From contig JAWSUZ010000047.1 of the NCBI GenBank assembly GCA_033852165.1, positions 24,026 to 88,025 of the forward strand: a DNA stretch of 64,000 nucleotides, written 5' to 3'. The notes beneath the pieces are model-generated. The model saw only the letters and a list, made by a program, of their open reading frames with translations, was not told the origin of the DNA and ran no database searches. The DNA is from Agarilytica sp033852165. GTDB lineage: Bacteria > Pseudomonadota > Gammaproteobacteria > Pseudomonadales > Cellvibrionaceae. Position numbers and translations under genes: made by a program. The first letter of the stretch is position 1; each line of letters starts with the position of its first letter. Shown in pieces: positions 26,651 to 35,459 of this stretch.

Positions 26651-27907
26651 ATGAACCTCACCGACCTCAAAACCAAACCCATTGAAGATCTAGTCGATAC
26701 AGCGAAAGAAATGGGCATGGATAATCTTGCCCGCTCACGCAAACAAGATGTTATTTTCAACATCCTCAAAAAGCACGCTCGCAGTGGAGAGGATATATAC
26801 GGCGATGGCGTTCTCGAAATACTACAAGACGGCTTTGGTTTTTTGCGTTCCGCAGACTCATCTTACTTAGCCGGGCCAGATGATATTTATGTATCACCCA
26901 GCCAAATAAGACGTTTTAATTTACGCACCGGCGACAGCATTTCTGGAAAAATACGTCCACCTAAAGAAGGTGAACGCTATTTCGCTATGCTAAAAGTTAA
27001 CGAGATAAACTTCGGCAGACCGGAACTCTCTCGTAACAAAATATTATTTGAAAACCTTACACCACTGTTTCCAAATGAGCGCATTACCCTCGAAGCAGGC
27101 AACGGTTCTTCCGAAGATTTAACCGCACGAATTATTGATTTGGTCGCTCCCATTGGTAAAGGCCAGCGCGGTTTGATCGTTGCTCCGCCAAAAGCCGGTA
27201 AAACCATCATGATGCAGAACATTGCGCAAGCCATTACGCGCAATCATCCTGAGTGCTTTCTTATTGTATTGCTAATTGACGAACGTCCAGAAGAAGTGAC
27301 GGAAATGCGTCGATCAGTAAAAGGCGAGGTGGTTGCTTCTACCTTTGACGAACCACCCGCTCGCCACGTGCAAGTGGCTGAAATGGTAATCGAACGCGCC
27401 AAGCGATTGGCAGAACATAAGAAAGACGTTGTCATTCTTCTCGATTCCATTACCCGTCTTGCTCGTGCATACAACACCGTTATTCCTTCATCCGGTAAAG
27501 TATTAACCGGTGGTGTTGACGCTCACGCACTCGAACGACCCAAGCGCTTTTTCGGTGCTGCACGTAACATCGAAGAAGGCGGAAGCTTATCCATTATTGC
27601 CACGACTCTTGTCGATACCGGCTCAAAAATGGACGAAGTTATTTACGAAGAATTTAAGGGTACGGGTAACCAAGAATTACACCTCGACAGAAAAATTGCT
27701 GAACGACGCGTTTACCCAGCGATTAACATTCGCCGTTCCGGCACACGTCGCGAAGATCTCCTCATGAAAGAAGATGAACTCCAACGCGTTTGGATTCTGC
27801 GTAAGCTTCTAAACGATATGGAAGACACGGCAGCGACTGAGTTCCTCATTGATCGATTGAAAGGATTTAAGTCTAACGATGAATTCTTCATGTCGATGAG
27901 ATCATAA
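26651..27907 (+). CDS. rho: Transcription termination factor Rho
   Basis: Hexameric RNA helicase that terminates transcription. From the ATG at 26651 it has 418 residues, E. coli length 419, and the expected opening MNLTDLKTKPIEDLVDTAKEMGMDNLARSRKQD; the frame is open 30 codons upstream, but that extension is not homologous-looking. RNA-binding cold-shock-like domain with GFGFLRS; Walker A in GLIVAPPKAGKT; Walker B DVVILLDSITRLARAYNTV; Q/R-loop residues in SGKVLTGGVDAHALERPKRFFGAARNIEEGGSLSI. Followed by ubiD. Confidence 0.98.
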   Translation: MNLTDLKTKPIEDLVDTAKEMGMDNLARSRKQDVIFNILKKHARSGEDIYGDGVLEILQDGFGFLRSADSSYLAGPDDIYVSPSQIRRFNLRTGDSISGKIRPPKEGERYFAMLKVNEINFGRPELSRNKILFENLTPLFPNERITLEAGNGSSEDLTARIIDLVAPIGKGQRGLIVAPPKAGKTIMMQNIAQAITRNHPECFLIVLLIDERPEEVTEMRRSVKGEVVASTFDEPPARHVQVAEMVIERAKRLAEHKKDVVILLDSITRLARAYNTVIPSSGKVLTGGVDAHALERPKRFFGAARNIEEGGSLSIIATTLVDTGSKMDEVIYEEFKGTGNQELHLDRKIAERRVYPAINIRRSGTRREDLLMKEDELQRVWILRKLLNDMEDTAATEFLIDRLKGFKSNDEFFMSMRS

Positions 27908-27959
27908 TAAGGTTTTCCTTTAACATTATTAGCGTCACAAAAACAAGTCGACACACTCG

Positions 27960-29429
27960 ATGCAATTTAAAGACCTAAGAGATTTCATTCAGCTGCTCGA
28001 AGAACGCGGGCAGCTGAAACGCATTCAACACCCGGTTGATTGTAATCTCGAAATTACCGAAATCTGTGATCGCACACTTCGTGCAAAAGGGCCCGCGCTT
28101 TTATTTGAAAACGTTGTTGGTCACGACACTCCCCTACTCGCCAACTTATTCGGAACACCCGAACGCGTTGCCATGGGCATGGGACAAGAAACGGTCGACT
28201 CCCTACGCGAAGTAGGCGAGCTACTCGCTTTCTTAAAAGAACCCGAGCCCCCCAAAAGTTTACGCGATGCATGGAGCAAACTGCCCATATTTAAGCGCGT
28301 ACTCACCATGTCGCCAAAAGTAATTTCGAAACCGCCCTGCCAGCAAATCGTGATCGAAGGCGATGACGTAGACCTGAATACGCTACCGATTCAAACCTGC
28401 TGGCCTGGCGATGCTGGCCCGTTGATAACATGGCCCTTGGTCATAACGAAAGGCCCGAATAAAGAACGGCAAAATTTGGGCATTTATCGCATGCAGCTTA
28501 TTGGTAAAAATAAGCTGATAATGCGCTGGTTAAGCCATCGCGGCGGAGCGCTTGATTTTCAAGAATGGCAATCTGCACACCCAGGTGAAAATTTCCCTGT
28601 GTCAGTTGCTTTAGGTGCGGACCCAGCGACAATTTTGGGAGCAGTGACTCCTGTACCAGATTCGCTTAGCGAGTACGCTTTTGCAGGGCTACTGCGAAAT
28701 AGTAAAACGGAAGTTGCCAAAAGTTTAGGTAATGATTTACAAGTGCCTGCTCATGCTGAGTATGTGCTTGAAGGGCATATTGCTCCGGGTGAGATGGCAG
28801 ACGAAGGCCCGTTTGGGGATCACACAGGTTATTACAATGAGGTGGAGTCCTTTCCCGTATTTACGGTAGATAAGATTACGCACCGAAAAGACCCCATTTA
28901 CCACAGTACGTATACCGGACGTCCGCCAGACGAGCCGGCAATTTTAGGCTTGGCTTTAAACGAAGTGTTTATACCCTTGCTACGAAAGCAATTTCCTGAA
29001 ATTGTGGATTTTTATTTACCGCCAGAAGGTTGTTCATACCGCATGGCGATTGTCACCATCAAAAAACAGTATCCCGGTCATGCTAAGCGCGTGATGATGG
29101 GCGTGTGGTCTTATTTACGACAGTTTATGTACACGAAGTTTGTGATCGTGACCGACGATGATATTAACGCACGCGATTGGAATGACGTTATTTGGGCATT
29201 AACAACCCGCGTTGATCCGTCTCGTGATACGACGCTTATCGATAATACGCCGATAGATTATTTGGATTTCGCATCGCCGGTTTCAGGGCTCGGCTCTAAG
29301 ATGGGAATTGATGCAACGAACAAGTGGCCAGGCGAGACTACGCGGGAATGGGGTACAACCATTAAGATGCCCGATGAGGTTAAGGAAAAGATTGATGGCC
29401 TGTGGGATGAACTTGGAATTCTTACATAG
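27960..29429 (+). CDS. ubiD: 4-hydroxy-3-polyprenylbenzoate decarboxylase UbiD
   Basis: Prenyl-FMN-dependent decarboxylase of ubiquinone synthesis, 489 residues, cytoplasmic. MQFKDLRDFIQLLEERGQLKRI, PALLFENVVGHDTPLLANLFGT, NLGIYRMQLIGKNKLIMRWLSHRGGA, the DEGPFGDHTGYYNEVESFPVF region with the catalytic acidic residues, and the C-terminal ATNKWPGETTREWG are typical. Located after rho, as in Pseudomonas. The prFMN synthase UbiX is not in this window. Confidence 0.97.
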   Translation: MQFKDLRDFIQLLEERGQLKRIQHPVDCNLEITEICDRTLRAKGPALLFENVVGHDTPLLANLFGTPERVAMGMGQETVDSLREVGELLAFLKEPEPPKSLRDAWSKLPIFKRVLTMSPKVISKPPCQQIVIEGDDVDLNTLPIQTCWPGDAGPLITWPLVITKGPNKERQNLGIYRMQLIGKNKLIMRWLSHRGGALDFQEWQSAHPGENFPVSVALGADPATILGAVTPVPDSLSEYAFAGLLRNSKTEVAKSLGNDLQVPAHAEYVLEGHIAPGEMADEGPFGDHTGYYNEVESFPVFTVDKITHRKDPIYHSTYTGRPPDEPAILGLALNEVFIPLLRKQFPEIVDFYLPPEGCSYRMAIVTIKKQYPGHAKRVMMGVWSYLRQFMYTKFVIVTDDDINARDWNDVIWALTTRVDPSRDTTLIDNTPIDYLDFASPVSGLGSKMGIDATNKWPGETTREWGTTIKMPDEVKEKIDGLWDELGILT

Positions 29430-29508
29430 CTTCTCGATTGAGGCCAATTGCAAACACCGAAACCTACCAGAAAACAAACACCCAGACAGATCTAAAATAG
29501 GTTTTTTT

Positions 29509-29530
29509 GTGGGGCAATAAAATGCCCCGC
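29509..29530 (+). terminator. Stem-loop after ubiD
   Basis: GGGGCA (29511-29516) pairs with TGCCCC (29523-29528), extendable by a GC pair, about 80 bases after the stop codon. A run of seven T residues lies before, not after, the hairpin, so it does not form a standard intrinsic terminator on the plus strand. Confidence 0.35.
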
Positions 29531-29641
29531 GGATAATTACCTGGCTACGCGCACTAGGTGGGCACCTTCACAGGAGTGAAGCAAAGACGAAGACTAAAAC
29601 CGCAAAATCCGTTCCCCGTCACCATTATTTCGTGAATCATG

Positions 29642-29652
29642 GGGTCAGAGTC
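29642..29652 (+). repeat. Left copy of an 11-bp direct repeat flanking the 29653-29880 element
   Basis: GGGTCAGAGTC, identical to 29881-29891. The two copies sit exactly at the borders of the inverted-repeat element, as expected for a target-site duplication. Confidence 0.7.
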
Positions 29653-29880
29653 GAATGGCACTTCCTTAAGGTCTTGCTTCAGTATGCCAAAGGGGTTTAA
29701 GAGCATTATTCTCGTTCCTCACGATCCGCGTGGGAATGCATACGGTACTCAGTATTCAATATAGGACGTTGTTTCACGCGTTCGATATGCGTTCCCACGC
29801 GGAGCGTGAGGAACGAGAGGGGCGGTATTTCGCTGTAAGCTATACAGCCATTGGATTTAGCTCTTAAGGAAGTGCCATTC
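29653..29880. mobile_element. 228-bp MITE-like element with 18-bp perfect terminal inverted repeats
   Basis: Ends are GAATGGCACTTCCTTAAG (29653-29670) and its exact reverse complement (29863-29880). Inside, two 32-base arms (29711-29742 and 29786-29817) pair with only two mismatches; they contain the TTCCCACGC and GAGGAACGAG blocks of a repeat widespread in proteobacteria. 11-bp direct repeats flank the ends. No coding capacity. Terminal repeats of this length and an 11-bp duplication fit an IS4-family transposase acting in trans. It lies within the gene-free stretch 29430-30044. Confidence 0.75.
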
Positions 29881-29986
29881 GGGTCAGAGTCATTAATTTA
29901 CGTGGTTTGTTTTCTAATCAGATATGGGCTTTATCCGCTCGCCTACCTCAATGCCGACTACAGCAAAAATCAATGAGTCCGACCCC
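29881..29986. repeat. Older palindromic element and right copy of the 11-bp direct repeat
   Basis: Begins with GGGTCAGAGTC (29881-29891), the second direct-repeat copy, continuing to TCATT. It ends with AATGAGTCCGACCCC (29972-29986), whose reverse complement matches the start with two differences. The 228-bp element appears to have inserted into the left end of this palindromic unit. Confidence 0.5.
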
Positions 29987-30010
29987 AGCCCGTGCCTCCT
30001 CCAACTGCCC

Positions 30011-30042
30011 TCACCCGTCACCCGTCACCCGTCACCCGTCAC
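30011..30042 (+). repeat. Heptanucleotide tandem repeat (TCACCCG)n
   Basis: Four and a half perfect 7-base units immediately downstream (minus-strand sense) of the stop codon at 30045. The repeat plus the following AATTATTTCG also occurs, with one difference, at 29615-29632, so the gene end has a short partial duplicate 420 bases away. The same heptamer recurs at 63930. Confidence 0.85.
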
Positions 30043-30044
30043 AA

Positions 30045-31229
30045 TTATTTCGCATTCAAATACAAACGTAATAAGCCTGGACTAATATCCTGCATTTTCT
30101 TTCGGGCCGAAATTTCATCGCCCCCGCTTAAGCGAGCTTGAATTGCCTCGATAACGGCTAGGTTGCTGGCAACCTGAAGAGGCGGTAGCTTATCAAGTAA
30201 ATGAACAAGGCCAGGACGAGAAGCAAATACAAAGGCGGGGAAAAAGGATTTCAACCCTCCATCATTAATGTCCCAAAAATCCTGCCATAGCGACCACATA
30301 ACAGGTGAATCTTTACGCTCAATAGATTTCTCGCAATATTCACCGTCCAACTCCATCAGTAAACACCACGTCACTATCGCTTCATTTTCCAGTTTCAACG
30401 ATTCATAACACACAGCAAGCCGCCTCAATAATTCCGGCGAAGACTGTAACGATTCATCTTTTTTCAAACAATCTAAGACTGCATTCCAATCCGGAATTTG
30501 CATCAACGCATAGCTGATATGCAGTTCGGGTTTTTGCGTGTCGAATGTTTTACCCTCCATACACTCACTCAACCGTCGCCAAGCGAAAGCCAAATAATCA
30601 CGCGCATTATGTTTCATCATTTCACGCGCTAATGGCAGCACTTCATTTTCTAACGCAGCCAATTCAACCACAAGATCAGCATCGGTCACCGTCGAGCTAC
30701 TCATGTGTTGGCCGTAATTGATTAGATCTTGGTACTTACCCAGCTTTTCGTGATTAGGATTTAACTCGGTTAATCGTTCCAAGTGTTGCTGCGACTGATC
30801 GAACTGCCTAGCACTAAGCTGAGCCAAAATATCATTCTCAGCAATAACCCCCGAGTTATCCATAAACAAATCCATTTGCGGCAGGTCTTGTGGCCGCATC
30901 CACTGCTGCGAAAACGCAACATGAACTGGTTTTCGCTTACTGATTCGTAGAAGCTCTTTCTCGCCTTCACTCCAAGGGTAATAATCTTGCTCTTGTGTAC
31001 TTAGCCCCAACTTTTCGCATAGACCCTGGGCATCACTTATCAGTGTATCAATATCCTTTACCCCTACGTCGAGCCCATCGTCTAAGAAGCTTTCTTTTCC
31101 ATAACGCCAGTCTTCGTATTGACTGTACACCAGATAATTTTCTTTCAACAGCCAGTCAACCAGACAAAAATTCCCCTGCAGTGACATAAAGTATTCAATG
31201 CTTGATAGTGTCAGGTCGAAAGTTTTCAT
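30045..31229 (-). CDS. Uncharacterised helical-repeat protein partnered with an SNF2 helicase
   Basis: 394 residues from an ATG at 31229, five bases after the SNF2 stop codon (a TTG at 31250 would overlap that gene). I do not recognise the family. The N-terminal 100 residues are rich in aromatics (YFMSLQGNFCLVDWLLKENYLVYSQYEDWRYG). The remainder is alpha-helical with TPR-like character (QLSARQFDQSQQHLERLTELNPNHEKL; LRRLAVCYESLKLENEAIVTWCLLMELDG). No signal peptide or membrane helix, so cytoplasmic. Close coupling to the helicase suggests a shared role, perhaps as an accessory or target-binding subunit; this is inference. Confidence 0.75.
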   Translation of the reverse strand: MKTFDLTLSSIEYFMSLQGNFCLVDWLLKENYLVYSQYEDWRYGKESFLDDGLDVGVKDIDTLISDAQGLCEKLGLSTQEQDYYPWSEGEKELLRISKRKPVHVAFSQQWMRPQDLPQMDLFMDNSGVIAENDILAQLSARQFDQSQQHLERLTELNPNHEKLGKYQDLINYGQHMSSSTVTDADLVVELAALENEVLPLAREMMKHNARDYLAFAWRRLSECMEGKTFDTQKPELHISYALMQIPDWNAVLDCLKKDESLQSSPELLRRLAVCYESLKLENEAIVTWCLLMELDGEYCEKSIERKDSPVMWSLWQDFWDINDGGLKSFFPAFVFASRPGLVHLLDKLPPLQVASNLAVIEAIQARLSGGDEISARKKMQDISPGLLRLYLNAK

Positions 31230-31234
31230 AAGCG

Positions 31235-34111
31235 TTATTCGTCTTCCCAAAGCGTGAGTAATTCTTCAAATTTAAAGGCAAAAGATTCTGCATTGAGCAA
31301 AGCCTGGTTATCGACATGATCACTCAAAATTGATTTTTGCGCCTGTAACTGCGCAATTTTTTCTTCTATCGTATCTTCAGCAATCAGTTTATAAACAAAC
31401 ACAGGCTTATCTTGACCAATACGGTGGGCACGATCACTCGCCTGCTTCTCTGCCGCGCTATTCCACCAAGGGTCGTAATGTATAACCGTATCGGCGCGGG
31501 TTAAGTTCAAGCCGGTACCGCCCGCCTTAAGGCTAATAAGGAACACCGGTGCATCGCCACGCTGAAAGGCATCGACAATATCCTGCCGATTGCGGCTTTT
31601 GCCCGTCAGCATAAGGCTTTGAATGTTTTTCTCTTCAAGCGTTTCTTCCAGAATATCGAGCATTTTCGTGAATTGAGAAAACACCAATACTGCGCGGTTT
31701 TCCGCCACCAGCTCTTCGATCATCTCCACACAATAGTCACGCTTTGCCGAGGGAATATCCACATCCGGAAATAAAGCCGGATCACAACAGACTTGGCGTA
31801 ATTTTAGTAACGCAGTTAAGGCCGCAATGTGGTTTTTTCCAGCCTTTTCATCACCGTTTGTTTTGGCTTGCAGGTCTTGCCAGGTATCACGCTTTAGCTG
31901 CTCATAAAAATCCCGCTGCTCTTCATACAAAGGGATCAGCTGAGAAATCTCAGTTTTCGCCGGCAAGTCTTGTGCGATTTGATCCTTCGTTCGCCGCAAC
32001 ATAAACGGGGCAACACGTGCTAACAATTGCTGCATACGACGAGAATTCCCTTCTTGTTCGATGGGCTTTTGAAACTGCGTTTTAAAATCTTTTAACGTGC
32101 CCAAAGACCCGGGCATTAAAAAACTGATAATGGACCATAGCTCACCAAGATGATTCTCCACCGGCGTACCCGAAAGGCACAGGCGATTGTCGCTAGGGAT
32201 TTCACGCATCGCTTGGCTAAATCGTGTGCTCGGGTTTTTAATGTTTTGCGCCTCATCCAAAATCATCCAAGATAGGTCTTGCGATTGCCAACGCAATAAA
32301 TCGATAGCGGCTAGATTGTACGTCGTAATTAAAATGTCGTAGCCCGCCAAATCTTGCCAGTCATCATGGCGCTTCTGGCCATGAATGACTTTGACGCTTA
32401 ACTGACTGACAAAGCGTTTAATTTCAGCCACCCAGTTATGCACAAGACTCAATGGCACAACAATTAATGCTGGCTTATTGAGTTCTCCCTGCTGCTTCTC
32501 AAAAGCTAATAAGGTTAAGGCCTGTATGGTTTTACCCAAGCCCATATCATCGGCCAATAAACCGTTACAACCGTGTTGTTTTAGGTGACGAATCCAACTC
32601 ACGCCTAACCATTGATACGAACGCAGCTCGGCATCAACACAATCCAAATTTCTGTCCAAAACCACCGGACTATTGTGCAGCGCAATTGCGTCATCAAGGT
32701 GCTCAACTTTCCCAGACCATTTCGTGCCGCTTGGCAACTGCTCTTGTAGCTGCGCCAAGCGATGACGTTGGCTTTGTTCGATATGAAAACCTTCGGAGCT
32801 GACATCTAAGCCCTCTAATTCTTCCATCAAATTACAGATTTCATTCGCAGACACCAACAAAATACGGCCATCAGCCAGCGGTACACTAAGGTGCTCTTCT
32901 TTGGTGTGAAGGTTAAACGCCTTGAGCTGCGCCAATAATTCACTCAGGTCGATATGGCCGTCACTCGAATGCAGTTCGATAGAAACGTTAAGGCCTTTAG
33001 ATTCGTGCTCGCTAATCGCCACCAACCAATGCTGAACCATCACATAGTGGTGTCGAAACGATGGGGCAAACGAAAAGCTAACATCCAATGCGGCTATAGA
33101 TGGGCGCAAATCACCGAACAGGAGCTGCCAATTTTTTTCAGATTTCGGCAGCCATACACTTTGCGTCTTATCGCTTTTTACAAAAGGCGTTAAGCAATCC
33201 GCAATCTTTTTTTTGTGCTGTTCTATTACGCTTTGATCACCACTCAGTTCGTTTAATAGTTCCCCATCCCAATACACGGACTCAGTGGGATTCGAAGCTG
33301 GCAAACTGCAGTAACGCTCACTACAAAGACTAAATTGCAGCACGATTTTATCGACATCTCGATTCCCGTCTCGCTCTGACACACAATAAAGGATTGGCTT
33401 AAGCTGAGCCTCAACCGCTACTGACTCCACAACTTGAGGCTCTGGGACATTCCAGCTCCGCCACCGCTCTTTGTCGTCTTCGGTAAAAGATTCATGCTGA
33501 CTAAGAGCAAGGGGAGTGATTGGAATGAGGAGATGTAACGGAGCACCACTCTTCCTCGCTTGAGATTCAGTGGGTCCGATAGCCAACCCCGAATCAATAG
33601 CGCTGAGATGCAGTACGTCATTCGCCAAGAACACTACAGAGCTGGACTTTTCTGCATTCACAATGCGCCAACACAGTTGGTATTCGATAGAGGGTTTAAT
33701 CGACCAAAAAGGCTCCGCTGGACGCGCATGCCCAACATTCAATCGTTGCCATTGGTCTGACGGCGTCGATAGATAACAACGTCCTGTTTCGATCATGGTT
33801 TTGAGTAGAGTCCAGGTCACTAATTCTGGAAAAGCGGCTCCGTCACAATCAAACCAGCGTGCATCCGCGTCAGAGAGTTCTCGAAGTATTGCTTGATCGA
33901 TTGTCGTGAGAAATGCCGGGGGGCGCACAAGGTGTTCGCGCTGTAATTTGTAGTGTTTTCCGCTCGTCGACTGCCTTAGGTCTTGCTCGTTTCGTAAATG
34001 GAGCTGTAGAAAAAGAGAGCGAGAGACGCTATCGATGGAGAGACGATAGCTCAATTGTAAATTTTGCTGCTTATCGGGTTGGCGTTCGCGTAAACCGGCT
34101 AAAAAACTCAT
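31235..34111 (-). CDS. SNF2/RapA-type DEAD-like helicase
   Basis: 958-residue Swi2/Snf2 ATPase. The N-terminal 480 residues form a long extension without recognised motifs. The motor follows: LRSYQWLGVSWIRHLKQHGCNGLLADDMGLGKTIQALTLL with Walker A at 523-528, DEAQ box at 619-622 followed by NIKNPSTR, LSGTPVENHLGELWSIISFL, FMLRRTK, then helicase C with VLVFSQFTKMLDILEE, LTGKSRNRQDIVDAF, and motif V/VI FLISLKAGGTGLNLTRADTVIHYDPWWNSAAEKQASDRAHRIGQ. Likely remodels protein-nucleic acid complexes, such as stalled RNA polymerase or stress-related targets. Operon with the following helical-repeat gene. Confidence 0.93.
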   Translation of the reverse strand: MSFLAGLRERQPDKQQNLQLSYRLSIDSVSRSLFLQLHLRNEQDLRQSTSGKHYKLQREHLVRPPAFLTTIDQAILRELSDADARWFDCDGAAFPELVTWTLLKTMIETGRCYLSTPSDQWQRLNVGHARPAEPFWSIKPSIEYQLCWRIVNAEKSSSVVFLANDVLHLSAIDSGLAIGPTESQARKSGAPLHLLIPITPLALSQHESFTEDDKERWRSWNVPEPQVVESVAVEAQLKPILYCVSERDGNRDVDKIVLQFSLCSERYCSLPASNPTESVYWDGELLNELSGDQSVIEQHKKKIADCLTPFVKSDKTQSVWLPKSEKNWQLLFGDLRPSIAALDVSFSFAPSFRHHYVMVQHWLVAISEHESKGLNVSIELHSSDGHIDLSELLAQLKAFNLHTKEEHLSVPLADGRILLVSANEICNLMEELEGLDVSSEGFHIEQSQRHRLAQLQEQLPSGTKWSGKVEHLDDAIALHNSPVVLDRNLDCVDAELRSYQWLGVSWIRHLKQHGCNGLLADDMGLGKTIQALTLLAFEKQQGELNKPALIVVPLSLVHNWVAEIKRFVSQLSVKVIHGQKRHDDWQDLAGYDILITTYNLAAIDLLRWQSQDLSWMILDEAQNIKNPSTRFSQAMREIPSDNRLCLSGTPVENHLGELWSIISFLMPGSLGTLKDFKTQFQKPIEQEGNSRRMQQLLARVAPFMLRRTKDQIAQDLPAKTEISQLIPLYEEQRDFYEQLKRDTWQDLQAKTNGDEKAGKNHIAALTALLKLRQVCCDPALFPDVDIPSAKRDYCVEMIEELVAENRAVLVFSQFTKMLDILEETLEEKNIQSLMLTGKSRNRQDIVDAFQRGDAPVFLISLKAGGTGLNLTRADTVIHYDPWWNSAAEKQASDRAHRIGQDKPVFVYKLIAEDTIEEKIAQLQAQKSILSDHVDNQALLNAESFAFKFEELLTLWEDE

Positions 34112-34428
34112 ATTTTGGATGGCAGGTTGAAATAATAAGGGGCTGTGGAATTAGTGGTCCACACTATCCAAGGGCGGGAAGGATAGCCTCTTCTTTTATC
34201 CTTTCATAGGGATTGAGAACTTGCGTGTTAGAAATTAGACATCACGCCATCAAGCGGTCGCTTTGGCGCCAAATTCTTTGTCGGGCCGCGTCATCTATCG
34301 GCTAGGGTTACCCTCTAGAATTCATATGGGCATCCGCTACTCAGTAACTCCCCCTTCCGCGCTGAATGAATGCACGAGAGAATTTGATTCGGAAGATTTC
34401 ACCCAGATAAATGAGTTGTCGGGGGGCC

Positions 34429-34590
34429 GCTAGAGTACTTCGGGGAGTGTTTCCAAGACACGCCACAAGTACTTCCTGTAGGCTCTGCTAATGCCATTTA
34501 CCACAGGAGGTGGTGTATTAGACCGTACAGGAGTACAGCGGTCGCCATGGCATTAGACGGTCTTGAAAACACTCCCCGAAGTGCTCTAGC
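34429..34590. repeat. 162-bp nested palindromic element
   Basis: Outer arms 34429-34459 and 34560-34590 pair over 31 bases with two mismatches, around a TTCGGGGAGTGTTT core. Inner perfect 10-base arms CTAATGCCAT (34488-34497) and ATGGCATTAG (34547-34556) and further small hairpins (ACCAC/GTGGT; GACCG/CGGTC) give a branched, cruciform-like fold. No reading frame. It lies in the 861-base gene-free stretch 34112-34972, where nothing else is recognised apart from a duplicated AGAGGGAT near 34732-34747. Confidence 0.75.
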
Positions 34591-34972
34591 TCAGTGCGGG
34601 CATTGAGTTGTTTTCAGCCTATTTCAAGTTTTAACATACGACCCGAAAGACAGACAAGGAAAGCTGGCAGATTAGAGCGTTGCCTGGATTCCACCAAGGT
34701 ATAGACGTATTAGATCGCGTAGAACAGTTATAGAGGGATAGAGGGATAGAAGTGTTGAGCTCCATTACTATTTAATGAGTTTTGCTCACTCGTGAATTAT
34801 TCGAAAACTAAACAGTGAAAAGAGAGAGATGAGCAAACTCAGGCAGCTTTCGCTCGAAAATTGGGGATCAGTCGCCCCACTCTCAATAGATTATAAAGCG
34901 CTTCCCAGAATACAACGCTCAATACTCTCGAACAAATCTCAAAAAGCCTGCGCTGTGAGGTAACAGAGTTAC

Positions 34973-35459
34973 TTAAATAATTCCGTTCTTCGATACTGCA
35001 AGCCACATAATAAGAAGTACAACGACAGGTAAAACCACTAGCGCCAATCGCGTAAACGTTGTGTGATAGTGATAAATGTACAACCCTTCTTTCTTCGTCA
35101 ATTCCAGCCCCGAAATTCGTTTTTCGACGAGTTTTTTGACCTTCCAATTTCCCAACCAAACATCAACAATTTCGAGAGGAATAATGATCGCTAATATCAG
35201 CATCCATTTTTGTGAAAGCCACGGGTACTGAAGCATATCGTACATATAGGCCATTATTCCGCCGGTACTGAGTAGCACAACAAAAGCAATATGTTCAAGC
35301 GTGATTGTGGCAAAAAATACTTTGTAGATAAGCGATGTAGACTCTGCCCGTTCACCATTTATTCGTTGTGAATAAATCAATACGAGCCATGAACCCAACG
35401 CAGGTCCCAACCATAGAATAAGCGCCGAGGTGTATTGTTTTTAAAATTGAATAGATCAT
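34973..35459 (-). pseudogene. Four-helix membrane protein gene with an apparent frameshift near its start
   Basis: The coupled ATG at 35459 (ATGA overlap with the upstream gene stop) opens MIYSILKTIHLGA, which soon hits a stop. The continuing frame, beginning with LILWLGPALGSWLVLIYSQ, carries the body of the protein to 34973. Together they would form one protein of about 160 residues with four membrane helices (about 5-25, 55-75, 85-105, 140-158). A one-base shift between about 35443 and 35410 joins the frames. Family not certain; the shape recalls DUF2269-like proteins. Could be a real disruption, a sequencing error, or a protein started internally at the TTG at 35410. Confidence 0.6.

Noticed and set aside
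30011..30042. CRISPR-like array
   Set aside because: Units are 7 bases with no spacers and no cas genes.
34429..34590. Integron attC site
   Set aside because: No RYYYAAC/GTTRRRY core sites; ends are CTAGAG/CTCTAG.
34839..35159. Open frame of 106 codons on the minus strand
   Set aside because: Overlaps the membrane protein gene in another frame and has no domain.
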